From NCBI GenBank assembly GCA_029834535.1, contig JAQMWT010000050.1:62001-126000 (forward strand): a stretch of DNA of 64,000 nt, given 5' to 3'. The DNA comes from Chrysophaeum taylorii. Lineage: Eukaryota > Sar > Pelagophyceae > Pelagomonadales > Pelagomonadaceae. The notes under the pieces are model-generated. The model made no database searches, was not told where the DNA came from, and saw nothing but the letters and a program-made list of their open reading frames with translations. The position numbers were made by a program, and so were the translations under genes. Below, one piece after another: positions 18,213-28,094 of the stretch (within the stretch, counting starts at the first letter, position 1; every line of letters begins with the position of its first letter).

Positions 18213-19319
18213 TCAAAACGTTGTTCCACACAACCCCAGATAGCACATTGTTTCTGCACATATCCCCTGCTTGGACGCGGGCCCACTATCAGCGGGGACG
18301 CTGCTGTCGCCGCCAAACCACCTTTTCGCCCCAAGGGGGGGCGTTTGTGACGAGGCGTGCTTCTCATTGTCCTTGTCCATGAAATTGTAGATCATGGCGC
18401 CCACCGCGAGGACAAGGCCGAAGGCCTGCTCGAGGGAGAGGGGGTGCGAGTAGATGATGATGGAGGCGACGAGGGTGGTGATTTTTCTGTCGAGGCCAAT
18501 GAGAGAGCACACGAGCGCGCCGAACTGGGCGATGGTAACGAAGATGAAGACCTGTCCGGCCGCGCCCGCGAGGCCGAGGACGAGCAACACGGGTCCCGTC
18601 TCAACACACATCTGAAAGAAGTAGTCGATTTCTTTGAGAAAGACTAAGCCCATCAAGGCGACGATCATTTTGCTGCGTTGGATGTTGAACATGAGTTCGA
18701 AGGGGCCCACGTGGTAGTTCGCCATGATTTTGTCCTCGTAGGCCCCGCAGGCTCCGTCGAAGGAAAGGGAGATGAACAACATGACACATCCGACGAGCAT
18801 CAAGATGTTACTGCCGGAATCTTTGTCCGCTTTCTTCCCGCCGCTCGAGCCGCCCCCCACGAAGAGCGCGACCCCGATCGTGATGACAACGACGTTGACG
18901 TATTTTTTCATCGGGTACCTCTTTCCCAAGAGAGCGCCCACGATCATGACCGGTATGGGCTTGCAGGACTTTGCGAGCACCTGGACGGGAAAGGGGACGT
19001 ACCTCAGGCTTCGGACGGAAAAGAAGGTCGATCCGATCGAGAATATCGCGACGCAAAAAAATTTGTAGGTGGGGACCGTCGTCGGCTGCTCCCCGCGCAC
19101 CATCTTGCCGACGTATGCCGTGCACGTGTACAAGGAACTCGTCACGAATATAAGGCTCAGTTCGTGGAGTTTCCGATCCCCCGACGTCGCGTACTCCATA
19201 ACGAGACCGTAGAAGATGAAGGAGAACATGATCCCGGAGAACGAGATGGACAGCTGGACCCAGTACTTGGCGCCATCGCTCGGCGTCAGCTGCTGCGCCA
19301 CATGCGGCGAGGGGCTCAT
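18213..19319 (-). CDS. Nucleotide-sugar transporter, SLC35B1/HUT1-like
   Basis: A 368-residue, ten-helix membrane protein of the drug/metabolite transporter clan, starting at the ATG at 19319. Typical SLC35B features are FYGLVMEYAT at the start of the transport domain, a lysine-rich loop (LLGKRYPMKKY), the signature FDGACGAYEDKIM, and a late VCSLIGLDRKITTLVASII helix. Human SLC35B1 and yeast Hut1 sit in the ER; they were first linked to UDP-galactose, and human SLC35B1 was later reported as an ATP/ADP exchanger. The last ~45 residues after NFMDKDNEK are unusual (Cys- and Gly-containing) and may be read-through past a missed splice site. Confidence 0.85.
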   Translation of the reverse strand: MSPSPHVAQQLTPSDGAKYWVQLSISFSGIMFSFIFYGLVMEYATSGDRKLHELSLIFVTSSLYTCTAYVGKMVRGEQPTTVPTYKFFCVAIFSIGSTFFSVRSLRYVPFPVQVLAKSCKPIPVMIVGALLGKRYPMKKYVNVVVITIGVALFVGGGSSGGKKADKDSGSNILMLVGCVMLFISLSFDGACGAYEDKIMANYHVGPFELMFNIQRSKMIVALMGLVFLKEIDYFFQMCVETGPVLLVLGLAGAAGQVFIFVTIAQFGALVCSLIGLDRKITTLVASIIIYSHPLSLEQAFGLVLAVGAMIYNFMDKDNEKHASSQTPPLGAKRWFGGDSSVPADSGPASKQGICAETMCYLGLCGTTF

Positions 19320-22249
19320 CGGGCGGGCGAGTTATTTACTTCTTCAAGCATTTTCGAGACCATAATCTCGCGAAATCTGGTGGAATTTTGTGATAATTCA
19401 GACTTAAATTATGTTCTTGGGCGTGCGTCCCCAGGAGGTGCGTGGCGACTCTTGAGGCGGGGTCGTCTGTTGGGCTAGCTGTTTGAAAGTGTTGGCCATG
19501 AGGTGCATCGTATGATATTCAGTGCACGACCATCCCGGGTCTGATGGGAGGTGGAGCGCAACGTTGTTTTGAGCATCAAAGTCGTCGGCGAGCTCAGTGC
19601 GGCAATACCTCCTGTCCAGGACGTCTCACCCTTACTCATCGACCTTGCCTTTTAGAGGAGAACCCATCCTCAGAACTCCTGTTGTTTTCTTCCGAACTAC
19701 AGTTCTCAGCCATCTTCTCACATCTTACCATCGACTTGACATCAGCTGGCTTCAACTTCTTGACCGAGAGGCAACAATAGAGTTGGGGTGACGCCAAGGC
19801 ATCTTCGAGATCCTCCGGTCGGCGTTCTACGAGGCGCCGAGGTCCAAGGCCGTGCCGGAGTGAGTAAGGTGTTGTACCGCCACAGAGAGGGGTGGAGAAC
19901 ACACACCGGGTGATCGTTATAAATATCAGCACCCTGTAGTTCACTCCGACAACAACTTCTTCCGCATCAAGGACAGCGGATCCGAATCTGAGAGAACATC
20001 GTCACTAACGGGCACTGCTTCCGCGGCTTGATCACCCGTGGCATCGCAAGTGTCAAGAATCTAGTGAGAAGCGAACGAGCGGTCGACGAGGACCGTCGCG
20101 TACGAGGGGAGGCGACAAATCGCGAGTCGCCGAGTTGCTCCGGGAGAGGCCACCCAGAGCGAGAAGTCGCGTGCATCGCGGCTGCGAGGAACGCAGCCAG
20201 GTCGGGCGACACGAAGGAAATCGACACCGACACGAGGGACGAAGGTCGATAAACCTGCAAAGGAGCACGGGAACCACCGCGCGCAAAGAATCGTATCGAG
20301 ATCTCCTAGACGAAGAAGTAGGCCATCGGAAAAAGAGGAGCCAAAGAAGGCTGAACCAAAATCAAAACGAGCGACCACTCGGACCTCACGCGAACAGCGA
20401 CGTGGCAGAGACGTGATGGGCGACTAGTTCCTGGACGAGACGACGTCATGGACGAGCCTGACGAGAAGAAGGAAGATGCGACTCAAGAGATGCCGGCGAC
20501 CTTTGCCACAGCAGCACGAAAAGGAGTAGCGGCGCCTGTACTCCCGACTGCAACCTCCGCTCCAGCATCCTCCAAGCAGAGACGACGGCGGCGAGCACGA
20601 CGGTGATGATCTGGGAATCTTGAAACGCCAACGAGCCAAAACGCAGGCGACCCAGGTCCAGCAAGCGAGAGAAGTGGCCCACAGACGGCGAGACAGAGCG
20701 GAATACGACGACCAACGACGACAGCTAGAGGAGGATCGTCGAGAAATGGAACGCGGGAGAGCCGTCGCCGTCGAAGAACTTCAACGGGTCCGGTCCGAGA
20801 TGGGCCCAGGGGTCATAACTGCCGCAAGCGAATCTACAGCGAGCACTTTAGCTCAAGAGATCGCCGGAGCGTTGCGCACCTCCCGATCGACGAGTAAGCG
20901 GCAGCCCCGTATCAAATTGGAAGCTTACGGTAGACGTGACTCGGAACCAACCAACCAACCGGAGTTTGATCTCGTTGCGCAGACCCATGCGGAACTTTGA
21001 TTTGCACAAGGCTCTTCTTGGATCCCGAGATGATGCGCGTGGTGTTGCCTATTTTCGAGGAGTACACGGGAGCAGCGCGAGAGTTTTGGGGTCGAACCAG
21101 ACAGTCAGGATGGAAGAAGAAGAAGAAAATGAAGAAAGGTATGAAAGATCTTCGAGCGTTCGACTTGCCGTACCTTCGGCGAATGTTCCTGCGGCTACGC
21201 GATACGCGCAAAAAAAATCCAAGCTGACACACCAAGCAGGAGCTCCCCATCCATCAAGATGAGCTGGACCCGTCGACGGGAAAAGCCATCTTCAGACCTA
21301 TTTGCCATTGCAACGCATTTCAGAAAGCGGCCACTCCTTATTGCGCTGAGAACAACAACTCGTCCATCGACGACGACACCATGATTTTTGAGCTGTCTGT
21401 GGATCAGAGCGAAGGACTTCGTGCACGTACGCCTAGACAATTCGAGGGCGGACCTTTGAGGGCCAATACGAGACCTTCGCGGCTGTTCAAGAGCTCGCAC
21501 TCTGCCATGATGTCAACTACCGCCGGTCCGATTTGTTGCGCGCGAACAGAAAACGCGCCGCGCAACACGGCCATATATCGTCGTCCCGGAGATAAGGGTG
21601 AAAAAGGACGCGCCGTTCCTTACGACGTGTCAGAAAGAATTTGAATCAAAGAAAATGTTTCCGGGAATGTGGCAGGATTGTCCTCTGTGGGCATCGAATA
21701 ACTGCACTAGGCGCGTTTGCCGTCGATATTGATTTCTTTCTTGAACGTCGTCGGCGCTATCATAATCGCCCAGTACTGCAAAATGAGGTCAGGCGAAATC
21801 GTCCTCGACGGAGAAAGTCTTGCGTTTCAGGTCCGCGAGGTGCCAGAGGAAGCGCGCAGGGTCGTTGGTTGCTTGATGCAACGCCTCCGAGAGAAGTTCG
21901 CGGCGGCGACAGCCCTAATCCTTACGCTCGGGCCTACGTCGTAAGTTAGTTAGTTATTAGCTCGAGTGGAAAATTTCGGACGAACTTTGTGCACATTTAA
22001 ATAAATTTTCTTATCTTACCGTCAAAAATGTCTCGCTCTTCAAATGATGTGCGGTTTCCCTTGTTTGCCACGATGCAGGAAAACTAAATTAAGGCCGGAT
22101 TCCCAGATGCAAGTTGAGAAGTACTGATCATCCAGGTGACTCGAAGGTGCGATGCAAGTTCAAGGTAATCAATCAATCATCGTGCTGAGGGATCGGTGGT
22201 GTTGGTGTACTCGACCTGAGAGGCCGTCGAAGGAAGCACGCAACGCGCT
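19320..22249. other. Gene-poor 2.9 kb region with coding-like patches
   Basis: The longest stretch without a confident gene. Between 20448 and 21950 the plus strand has ORF fragments in changing frames: a 52-codon ORF at 20448 (MDEPDEKKED start), a charged helix-rich segment to ~20930 (RRQLEEDRREMERG), LDPEMMRVVLPIFEEYTGAA near 21018, and DDDTMIFELSVDQSEG near 21370. A GTAGAC donor near 20930 and a GCGCAG acceptor near 20982 would make one short intron. The pattern fits a decayed multi-exon gene or transposable-element ORF, or a fast-evolving gene. No domain is recognised. Confidence 0.4.
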
Positions 22250-23360
22250 ATGTTATCGTATTGTTATCGGTCCAATGTCGCCGGGTCCCAGGCCGAGCCC
22301 CAGAAGAGCATGTTTGACATGTCGTCGGCGGCGGCCTTCTGCGCGTCGATGGAAGAGATCGGACTCGCGGCCATGGTGTTGAATCTCGTCGGCCTCGGCG
22401 AAGAGCTCGACCTGTTCAAGAAGCTCGTCAATGGCCCGATGAAGACGACCGAACTCGCTGCTGCGGCCGGCTGTGACAACCGATACGTGAAGGAGTGGTG
22501 CTTGTCGATGCTAAGCGTGGGCGTGCTCGCGTACGACGACGGCAAGTACTCCATCCCAAAGTCGATCACAGATGCCGTCACGGCGGAGACGACCTCCTTT
22601 TACGCGACATTTTTTGCTGTCGTCTGCGGCGACCGCGCCAAGCTCGCAAGTGCGTTTAAGACCGGAGACGGCATCGACTCGCGCGACCGCGATCCCCGAG
22701 TGGCCAAGTGTTGGTGCACGTTCTTCAAACCGCTTTACGAAAGGCTCCTCGTGCCGTGTCTCACCCCGGAGATCAAGGCCAAGCTTGAGGCGGGCGGACG
22801 CATCGCGGACGTCGGGTGCGGCCTGGGCGTGTCGGCTTGCATCCTCGCCGAGGCCTTTCCCAAAGCCGAGGTCCGCGGTATCGATTATTGCGCCACGTCG
22901 ATCGAGCAAGCCAAGACACTCGCAGTTACCAAACAGCTCACCAACGTCTCGTTCTCGGTCGACTCCGCAGACTCGTTTGGTCCTTCTTTGACCAAGGACG
23001 ACGTCGTGAGCTTCCTCGACGTGTTCCACGATCTTTGCGTCGCCACCAAGGCTGCCTGCCGTACACGCCTACAACAAGCTCAACGACGGTGGCTTCGTCC
23101 TTCTGGTCGAGCCCCTCGCCGCCGAGAACGATGACCCGCTCGAACAGGTCGCCCTTCCCACCGCCCACATCTTCTTGCCCGCCTCGGTCTCGCTTTGCTT
23201 GCCGTGCGCCAAGATGAACGGTGGAGACGGCCTCGGTACCGTCACGCCCACGGTCAAGTTCCGCACGATCTTTCTCGGAGCTGGTTTCTCGACGTTTGAG
23301 TCGGTGCCCTGCGCAATGAACGCCGACGGCTTCCGCTTGTTTGTCGCCAAGAAGGAGTAA
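22250..23360 (+). pseudogene. Winged-helix SAM-dependent methyltransferase with a frameshift
   Basis: The frame from the ATG at 22250 (or 22310, MFDMSS) has an N-terminal dimerisation/winged-helix region (ELAAAAGCDNRYVKEWCLSM) and a class I methyltransferase motif I (GRIADVGCGLGVSACILAE), then DYCATSIEQAK. It resembles the two-domain methyltransferase family that includes mycobacterial Rv2258c; substrates are unknown. At 23053-23060 TGCC is tandemly duplicated and the frame is lost. The next frame continues with the expected final strands (NKLNDGGFVLLVEPLAAEND near 23075-23130 and FESVPCAMNADGFRLFVAKK) to a stop at 23358-23360. This is either a true 4-bp insertion making a pseudogene or an assembly error. 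Confidence 0.75.
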
Positions 23361-23628
23361 GGCACTCACTGCTGGATGGCTACCCCAATGATAAAGTGCG
23401 CGCTCGCTGTTCGTCCACATATCTACCAGTCTCCATCTCCTAGGAGATCGTGCTTCCTATGTGCCCATATAAGTCCCGTAGTAACACCTACGGCCTTGCC
23501 CGTCGTCTTTTTGACCTTGCGGTCCAACGTAGCACGCAAACAACAGGGACTCGAGGGGTTGCGCGACGACGACGACGACGACGACGGCGGGCCCGCCCGC
23601 AAGAGTGCGAGCACCTCCCAAGAGGGAA

Positions 23629-24072
23629 TCACCGAATGGGCATCACTCCGCTCTTGAGCTGGAGCTGCCTGGCCTGGGCCTTGCGGATGATGGCCGCGGC
23701 CTGGCCCTTGACAGCCTCGCCCTTGGGTGGGTTCCCGCGATGTTTGCGCCACGTGCGTACTCGGCTAAACATCGGCGCCTTCTTTAGCATCGTCGGGAAC
23801 ACAAAGAACGAGATTTGCGATCCTCGGATAAAAATATGTTCGATCTGCGATTTTTTGCCGTCAGCGCTCGTCTTGGTGACGTCCTTGAGAATGCAGTTCA
23901 TGTTATCTGCCTACAACGTCACGAAGCACACATGCTACCTATCACCTTCGGTTTCGTCCAGGAACCCCCGATACATGTCGCCGTTCTTGCACTCAACGGT
24001 CACGATTGTCCCCTCGCCGTCGTGCATCAAGATCACGGGGACTCCGACTCCTCTCTTCCCCGTCACCGACAT
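23629..24072 (-). CDS. SNRPD3: Small nuclear ribonucleoprotein Sm D3, two exons
   Basis: Exons 24072-23946 and 23906-23629 join in phase across a 39-bp GT-AG intron (GTGATA donor) to 134 residues. Exon 1 has the Sm1 motif (GVPVILMHDGEGTIVTVECK, then NGDMYRGFLDE). Exon 2 starts with DNMNCILKDVT and has the Sm2 motif (IEHIFIRGSQISFFVFPTML). Sm D3 is one of the seven Sm proteins forming the ring on U1, U2, U4 and U5 snRNAs. Methylated Arg-Gly tails are usual in metazoan D3; here the C-terminal tail is basic but has no RG repeats. It is convergent with the methyltransferase at 22250-23360. Confidence 0.95.
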
Positions 24073-25206
24073 CGCGACAAGGGGTAAGGTGTGTGTGTGT
24101 GTAAAAACCAGAAGAAATGAAATGATGGACTGGACTGGACTGGACTGGGGGGGAAGCTAGTAAGGATTCCCATTGTCGGCGCAGCAGCTTAAGGCCCTCC
24201 GCGGGAAGGCGATGCGTTGATCGACGAGAATGGTGTTCCAACGGTGGCGATTTCGTGACTTCAGAGCCGCGCGTCTTCACGCACGCTAATGATTTCTTTC
24301 CTTTTTTTTTTCGGCGAAAGCAATAACAACACGATAATTTTTTATTGTCGATGCCACACACAGCAACATCAATTTAGCTTCTTGGCCGGACGGACGACGG
24401 CAATTCGCGCAGCATGCTCACAGCGTAGATCTGCTGAATGAAGGAATTTGTTGAGCTCGTATTAGGACTGGTTTCTTCGGCGGCGACACTCTTTTTACCG
24501 GCGTTGCGTCTCTGCCAGATCGCCGCTACTTCCGTTCGGATCTAGCCACGAGCCTTTTGTTGTATATACTCGTTCAATGACAACTCGGAAGGTGAAAAGG
24601 ACGACGTGACACCAGCGTTAGCATCAAGCCCAAGGCCGTTGGTTTCGTCTGAGATACTACTACGTAGATCATGCGTATGATTGTCCGCGGCCAGGCAAGC
24701 GCCCCGACGTTGGTTTAGACGACGGAAATTTGCGGCGTAGTCGAAATGCCTGACTTGTCCGGAGCTTTTCAGTCGCCGGCACTACAACATTGAAGTGGCC
24801 GACTCTGCGGCGCTCATTTTTTTCTCCCGAGATGGTGATTTGGCCATCCGCGATGCTGAAAAAATGGCCACAGCCTTGGGCGTTGCGGCGAGGTCGAGTG
24901 TGAGGGTTCGACGGCCCGCGGCACCGTCGTGCTAAGCCTCGCGCTATTCCTTCCTTCCTCCCTTCCTTCGTTCGTCCGAAGGGGTGCGGGAATTCCGCCG
25001 GAGCGCGACGTGCTTTGACTGCTTTTTGGCTGCAGCGGCCCTGTCCTCATGAAGTCGCACAGGTTATTTCCCACTCCACAAGGGAAGAAATCAGTCCTCT
25101 CTCGAGATGTGCTGCGCCGCCGTCTCTAGGAGGACGATGCGCCAGAAACGCAAGCTCGGTGGCCTATCTCTCATCTACCCAGGGGTAGGTATATAAAGAA
25201 AGAAAA
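24073..25206. other. Intergenic region, no gene seen
   Basis: About 1.1 kb upstream of Sm D3 and downstream of the ubiquitin-like gene. It contains GT and GGACT short runs at 24087-24145 and CCTT-rich sequence near 24949-24972. Base composition is lower in GC than in the genes. I find no conserved protein segment or structured RNA. Confidence 0.4.
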
Positions 25207-26433
25207 TCATACGTCATCCTCGTCTTCGTCGTCTTCCTCATCGTACTCCTCGTCGTCATCTTCTTCGTACTCGTCGTCGTCGTCATCTTCTTCGTCCTCC
25301 TCCTCCTCGTCGTCGTCGTAATCCTCATCGTCGTCGTCCTCCTCCTCTTCATCGTACTCGGCATCGTCCTCCTCGTCGTAGTCCTCCTCGTCTTCCTCGT
25401 ATTCGTCCGCCTCGAAGTCGCCTTCGTCGTCATCATCCTCGTCGAGATTCGGCACCTCGTCGTCGTCGTCGTCGTCGTGGGAAACAACAAGGTCGCGAGG
25501 GTGGTCGAGGTCCGAGGTGGGGAGGAGCGCGAAGAAGCGCGTCTTGAAGACAGGCTTGCGGACGGGGGCGGCGGGTCGGTAGAGGAGGTCGTAGTAATCG
25601 TTGGCGTTGAGGGAGAGCATAAGCTGCTGGGGGGCGCCGAAGAAGGCGGAAAAAAAGGAGTTGTCGGGGATGGTGGGGAGGGCGTACCAGAGCATTTTTG
25701 CGACAAAGCGAACGTGCCTGGTCTGAGCGAGAAGGACGGCAGGAACCATCGAGGCGAAGACGAGCTTCCGGAAGGAGTCGTTGGCCCCAAACTTCGCCGC
25801 CGCGACGAGGGCGAGGACGACCTTGGCAGTCTCGCGCCAGTGGACGTTGAGAGTCACGGCGAGGGTCTCGTGCCAGGGGGGTATGCGTCTCGCGCCGTCG
25901 AGACCGGTTCGCACGGCGCCGGAAACGACGGCTCGCTCTTGACGATCGAGGTCGGCTGCGAGCGTGTCGTCCAGCAAGGCTCTCTCGAGGTCCCGGAGGT
26001 CGTCGACGAGGTGCGCGCACCGCATTTCGTCGTCGTCGTCGTCGTTGGCGGGACCTCCTCTCAGGAGCCGGAACGAGTATTCGAGAGCCACGACCTCGGC
26101 GACGTATGCGCGAACGCGCTCGGCCGTGTCGTCGGGGGCGCGGCCGGTCGAGCTGATGGGGGGCACCATGTCCAAAAAAATCAGCTCGCCCTCGATGCCA
26201 GCGTCGTCGTCGGCGAGATGCTGGGACCCAGCGAAGAGTCGTTGCAGCGACCGCGGCGGGTTCCCCGGGAACTCCTTTTCGAGAATTCCCTTGAGATCGC
26301 CGACGGTGGTGTCGGAATCGACCTCCACGTCGAGCCTTTTGTCGAGGTACCGACTCCCGGCGACCGTCGATACCCTCAGGTCGATCGCCGCCGCCGGGAC
26401 CAAGGCGAAGACCCACACTATCATCATCATCAT
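25207..26433 (-). CDS. Secretory protein with ubiquitin-like domain and long acidic tail
   Basis: A 408-residue protein starting at the ATG at 26433. Residues 1-16 are a likely signal peptide (MMMMIVWVFALVPAAA). Residues ~17-95 resemble a ubiquitin fold (DVEVDSDTTVGDLKGILEKE, LFAGSQHLADDDAGIEGEL). The middle has hydrophobic helices (VVLALVAAAKFG, LVFASMVPAVLLAQT) and an aromatic region (WYALPTIPDNSFF). The last ~85 residues are almost only Asp, Glu and Tyr. Acidic tails occur in low-affinity Ca2+-binding ER proteins and chaperones; that function is inference. The start is 15 bp from the divergent galectin gene. Family not recognised. Confidence 0.6.
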   Translation of the reverse strand: MMMMIVWVFALVPAAAIDLRVSTVAGSRYLDKRLDVEVDSDTTVGDLKGILEKEFPGNPPRSLQRLFAGSQHLADDDAGIEGELIFLDMVPPISSTGRAPDDTAERVRAYVAEVVALEYSFRLLRGGPANDDDDDEMRCAHLVDDLRDLERALLDDTLAADLDRQERAVVSGAVRTGLDGARRIPPWHETLAVTLNVHWRETAKVVLALVAAAKFGANDSFRKLVFASMVPAVLLAQTRHVRFVAKMLWYALPTIPDNSFFSAFFGAPQQLMLSLNANDYYDLLYRPAAPVRKPVFKTRFFALLPTSDLDHPRDLVVSHDDDDDDEVPNLDEDDDDEGDFEADEYEEDEEDYDEEDDAEYDEEEEDDDDEDYDDDEEEEDEEDDDDDEYEEDDDEEYDEEDDEDEDDV

Positions 26434-26448
26434 AACCCTTGTACATAA

Positions 26449-27488
26449 ATGATCGAGAATTTGGTGAGGGGGTGGGCGGCGTGCCAGGCGGCGGCGTTGG
26501 AGCAGGAGAAGGAAAACGAGGAGGGGGAGGGGCGCACGGCCGCCGAGGCCGAGCTCCTCGAGTGCTACGAGGAGGAGGCGAAGAAGGCGAGCGTCGTGCC
26601 GGCGGCGGAGAAGGCTTCGGGGACACACCATAAGCTCGATCTCGCCCCGACGAACAACACCAAATCCCAGCAGCCGAGGGCCACCAAGCCCCTCGCCAAT
26701 CTCGGCGGCGTCGCTATCCGCGACGACACCACCATTACCGAAAGGAAGGTGGTCTCGGAGGACCGACCGTCGGACCGGCCGTCCGCGCCGAGCGTCTCCG
26801 TGCCGAAACGGGCAAAGAAAACGACGGGCGGTGGTGCCCCCGAGCCCGTGGACGCGCGCGCCGTCGCGGCCCCCGGCGGACCTCTGCCCGAGGAGGGCCT
26901 CGTGTCGCGCCTCAGACACGACGACTCCGAGCCGCCTTGGCCGTCGTGGACTTCCAACGTCGAGGTCGTCCTCCCAAACTACACGCCGGTCACCGGGAAC
27001 CAGACGGCGCTTTTGACGGTCAGCGTCGAGGCGGATGCGGAGCGGTGGGCGATTAACGTGCTGCCCTCGGACCACGACGACGCCGCGACCGTCTACTTCC
27101 ACTTTAATCCTCGCAAGGAGAGGCGCGGGATCCTCATCGTCAACGACCGCTTCGGCGACGACTGGGGAAAGTTCCAGCGATTTCACCTCGACACGCTCCC
27201 GCCGCTCTTCGGCCTCGACAACGCCGAGCTCGCGATTCAATTCGACGCCCCGCGCGACTCTTCAGAAACAACAATATTCGTTTCTGTCAACAGAAAACCC
27301 GTTACGAGCTGGACCCTCCGCTGTCCCTCGCCGCCTCCTTCCACCGTGCGACCGTCTTGCTTTTTTTCGCCGGAAATATATCCTCGCCGCAGGACCTCGC
27401 GCTCTCCGCGCAAGCCCACGACGACTTTGGCAACGACGAGCGCATCACCATCCATTCCATTTGGTGGGGCTGGCTCCCCCCCATCTGA
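26449..27488 (+). CDS. Galectin-domain protein, with probable frameshift near the 3-prime end
   Basis: The ATG at 26449 opens a ~150-residue charged low-complexity region followed by a galectin fold: VYFHFNPRKERRGILIVND, WGKFQRFHLDTLPPLFGLDN, IFVSVNRKPVTSW. HFNPR, the N of the next strand and WG match the galectin sugar-binding signature; galectins bind beta-galactosides. After about 27315 the expected final strands (LSLAASFHRATVLLFFAGNI, ERITIHSIWWGWLPPI) are in another frame, stopping at 27486-27488, while the original frame runs on to 27588 without galectin character. This implies a one-base indel (real or assembly) near 27310-27335, or an unrecognised intron. There is no signal peptide, as is usual for galectins. 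Confidence 0.7.
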
Positions 27489-28094
27489 TGACGTGTACCA
27501 TCGACGGACGACGGACGTCGTCCGGGAGACGACGATTTTTTTTCTACATCATAGGGGCTCGCATCCTCCTAGTCTAGAGGGGCTTTGAATCGAACGACGA
27601 AGGGGCACTTTGTGTTAAGTCGGAAATACATGGTCGCGCAGCTGACAGCTCGCTCTCGACGATGGATAATAATAAGTCAAGATCAAATGGGGGGAATGGG
27701 GGGGGGCTACAGGGGTTAAGAAGGCCCCGCCAGCGCGTCCCCTCCATCCTCGACGTCCCGAGAGCTGGTGGGGCGCTACACGCGCGTTCGCCATCGCCGC
27801 ACCTGCCTACGTCGTTAGGGCCCTGGCTGGCGTCAAGCCAAGTTCTTAGACGCATGATGACTGCAGGCGGCCAAATCAATGGTGTTAAGTAAAGTCAATA
27901 TAATATGGATAGGCAAAAGTCTGATTTCCTCGACGTGTAACGAACTAGAGGAGGCATTTGTGACCAGCGGAAAACCGGAAATTCACGGAAAGCACGCGAA
28001 ATGTTCTGTCGGTTACGTTCATTGAAGCCATTTCCTGGAACGTTTAGGATTCGCGCAAATCATCCTTCGGCTTTTTATTGACAGGATAGGGATC
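27489..28094. other. Intergenic region upstream of the G8-domain gene
   Basis: About 600 bp between the galectin stop and the ATG at 28095. It is AT-richer after 27890, with no repeat or ORF of note. It presumably carries the promoter of the G8 gene. Confidence 0.45.

Noticed and set aside
26434-27240. Upstream extension of the minus ORF at 25207 across the galectin gene
   Set aside because: Antisense to the galectin coding region; the ATG at 26433 opens a good signal peptide.
27250-27296. GC-AG intron to explain the galectin frame change
   Set aside because: It would remove the IFVSVN strand expected in a galectin; an indel nearer 27320 fits the fold better.
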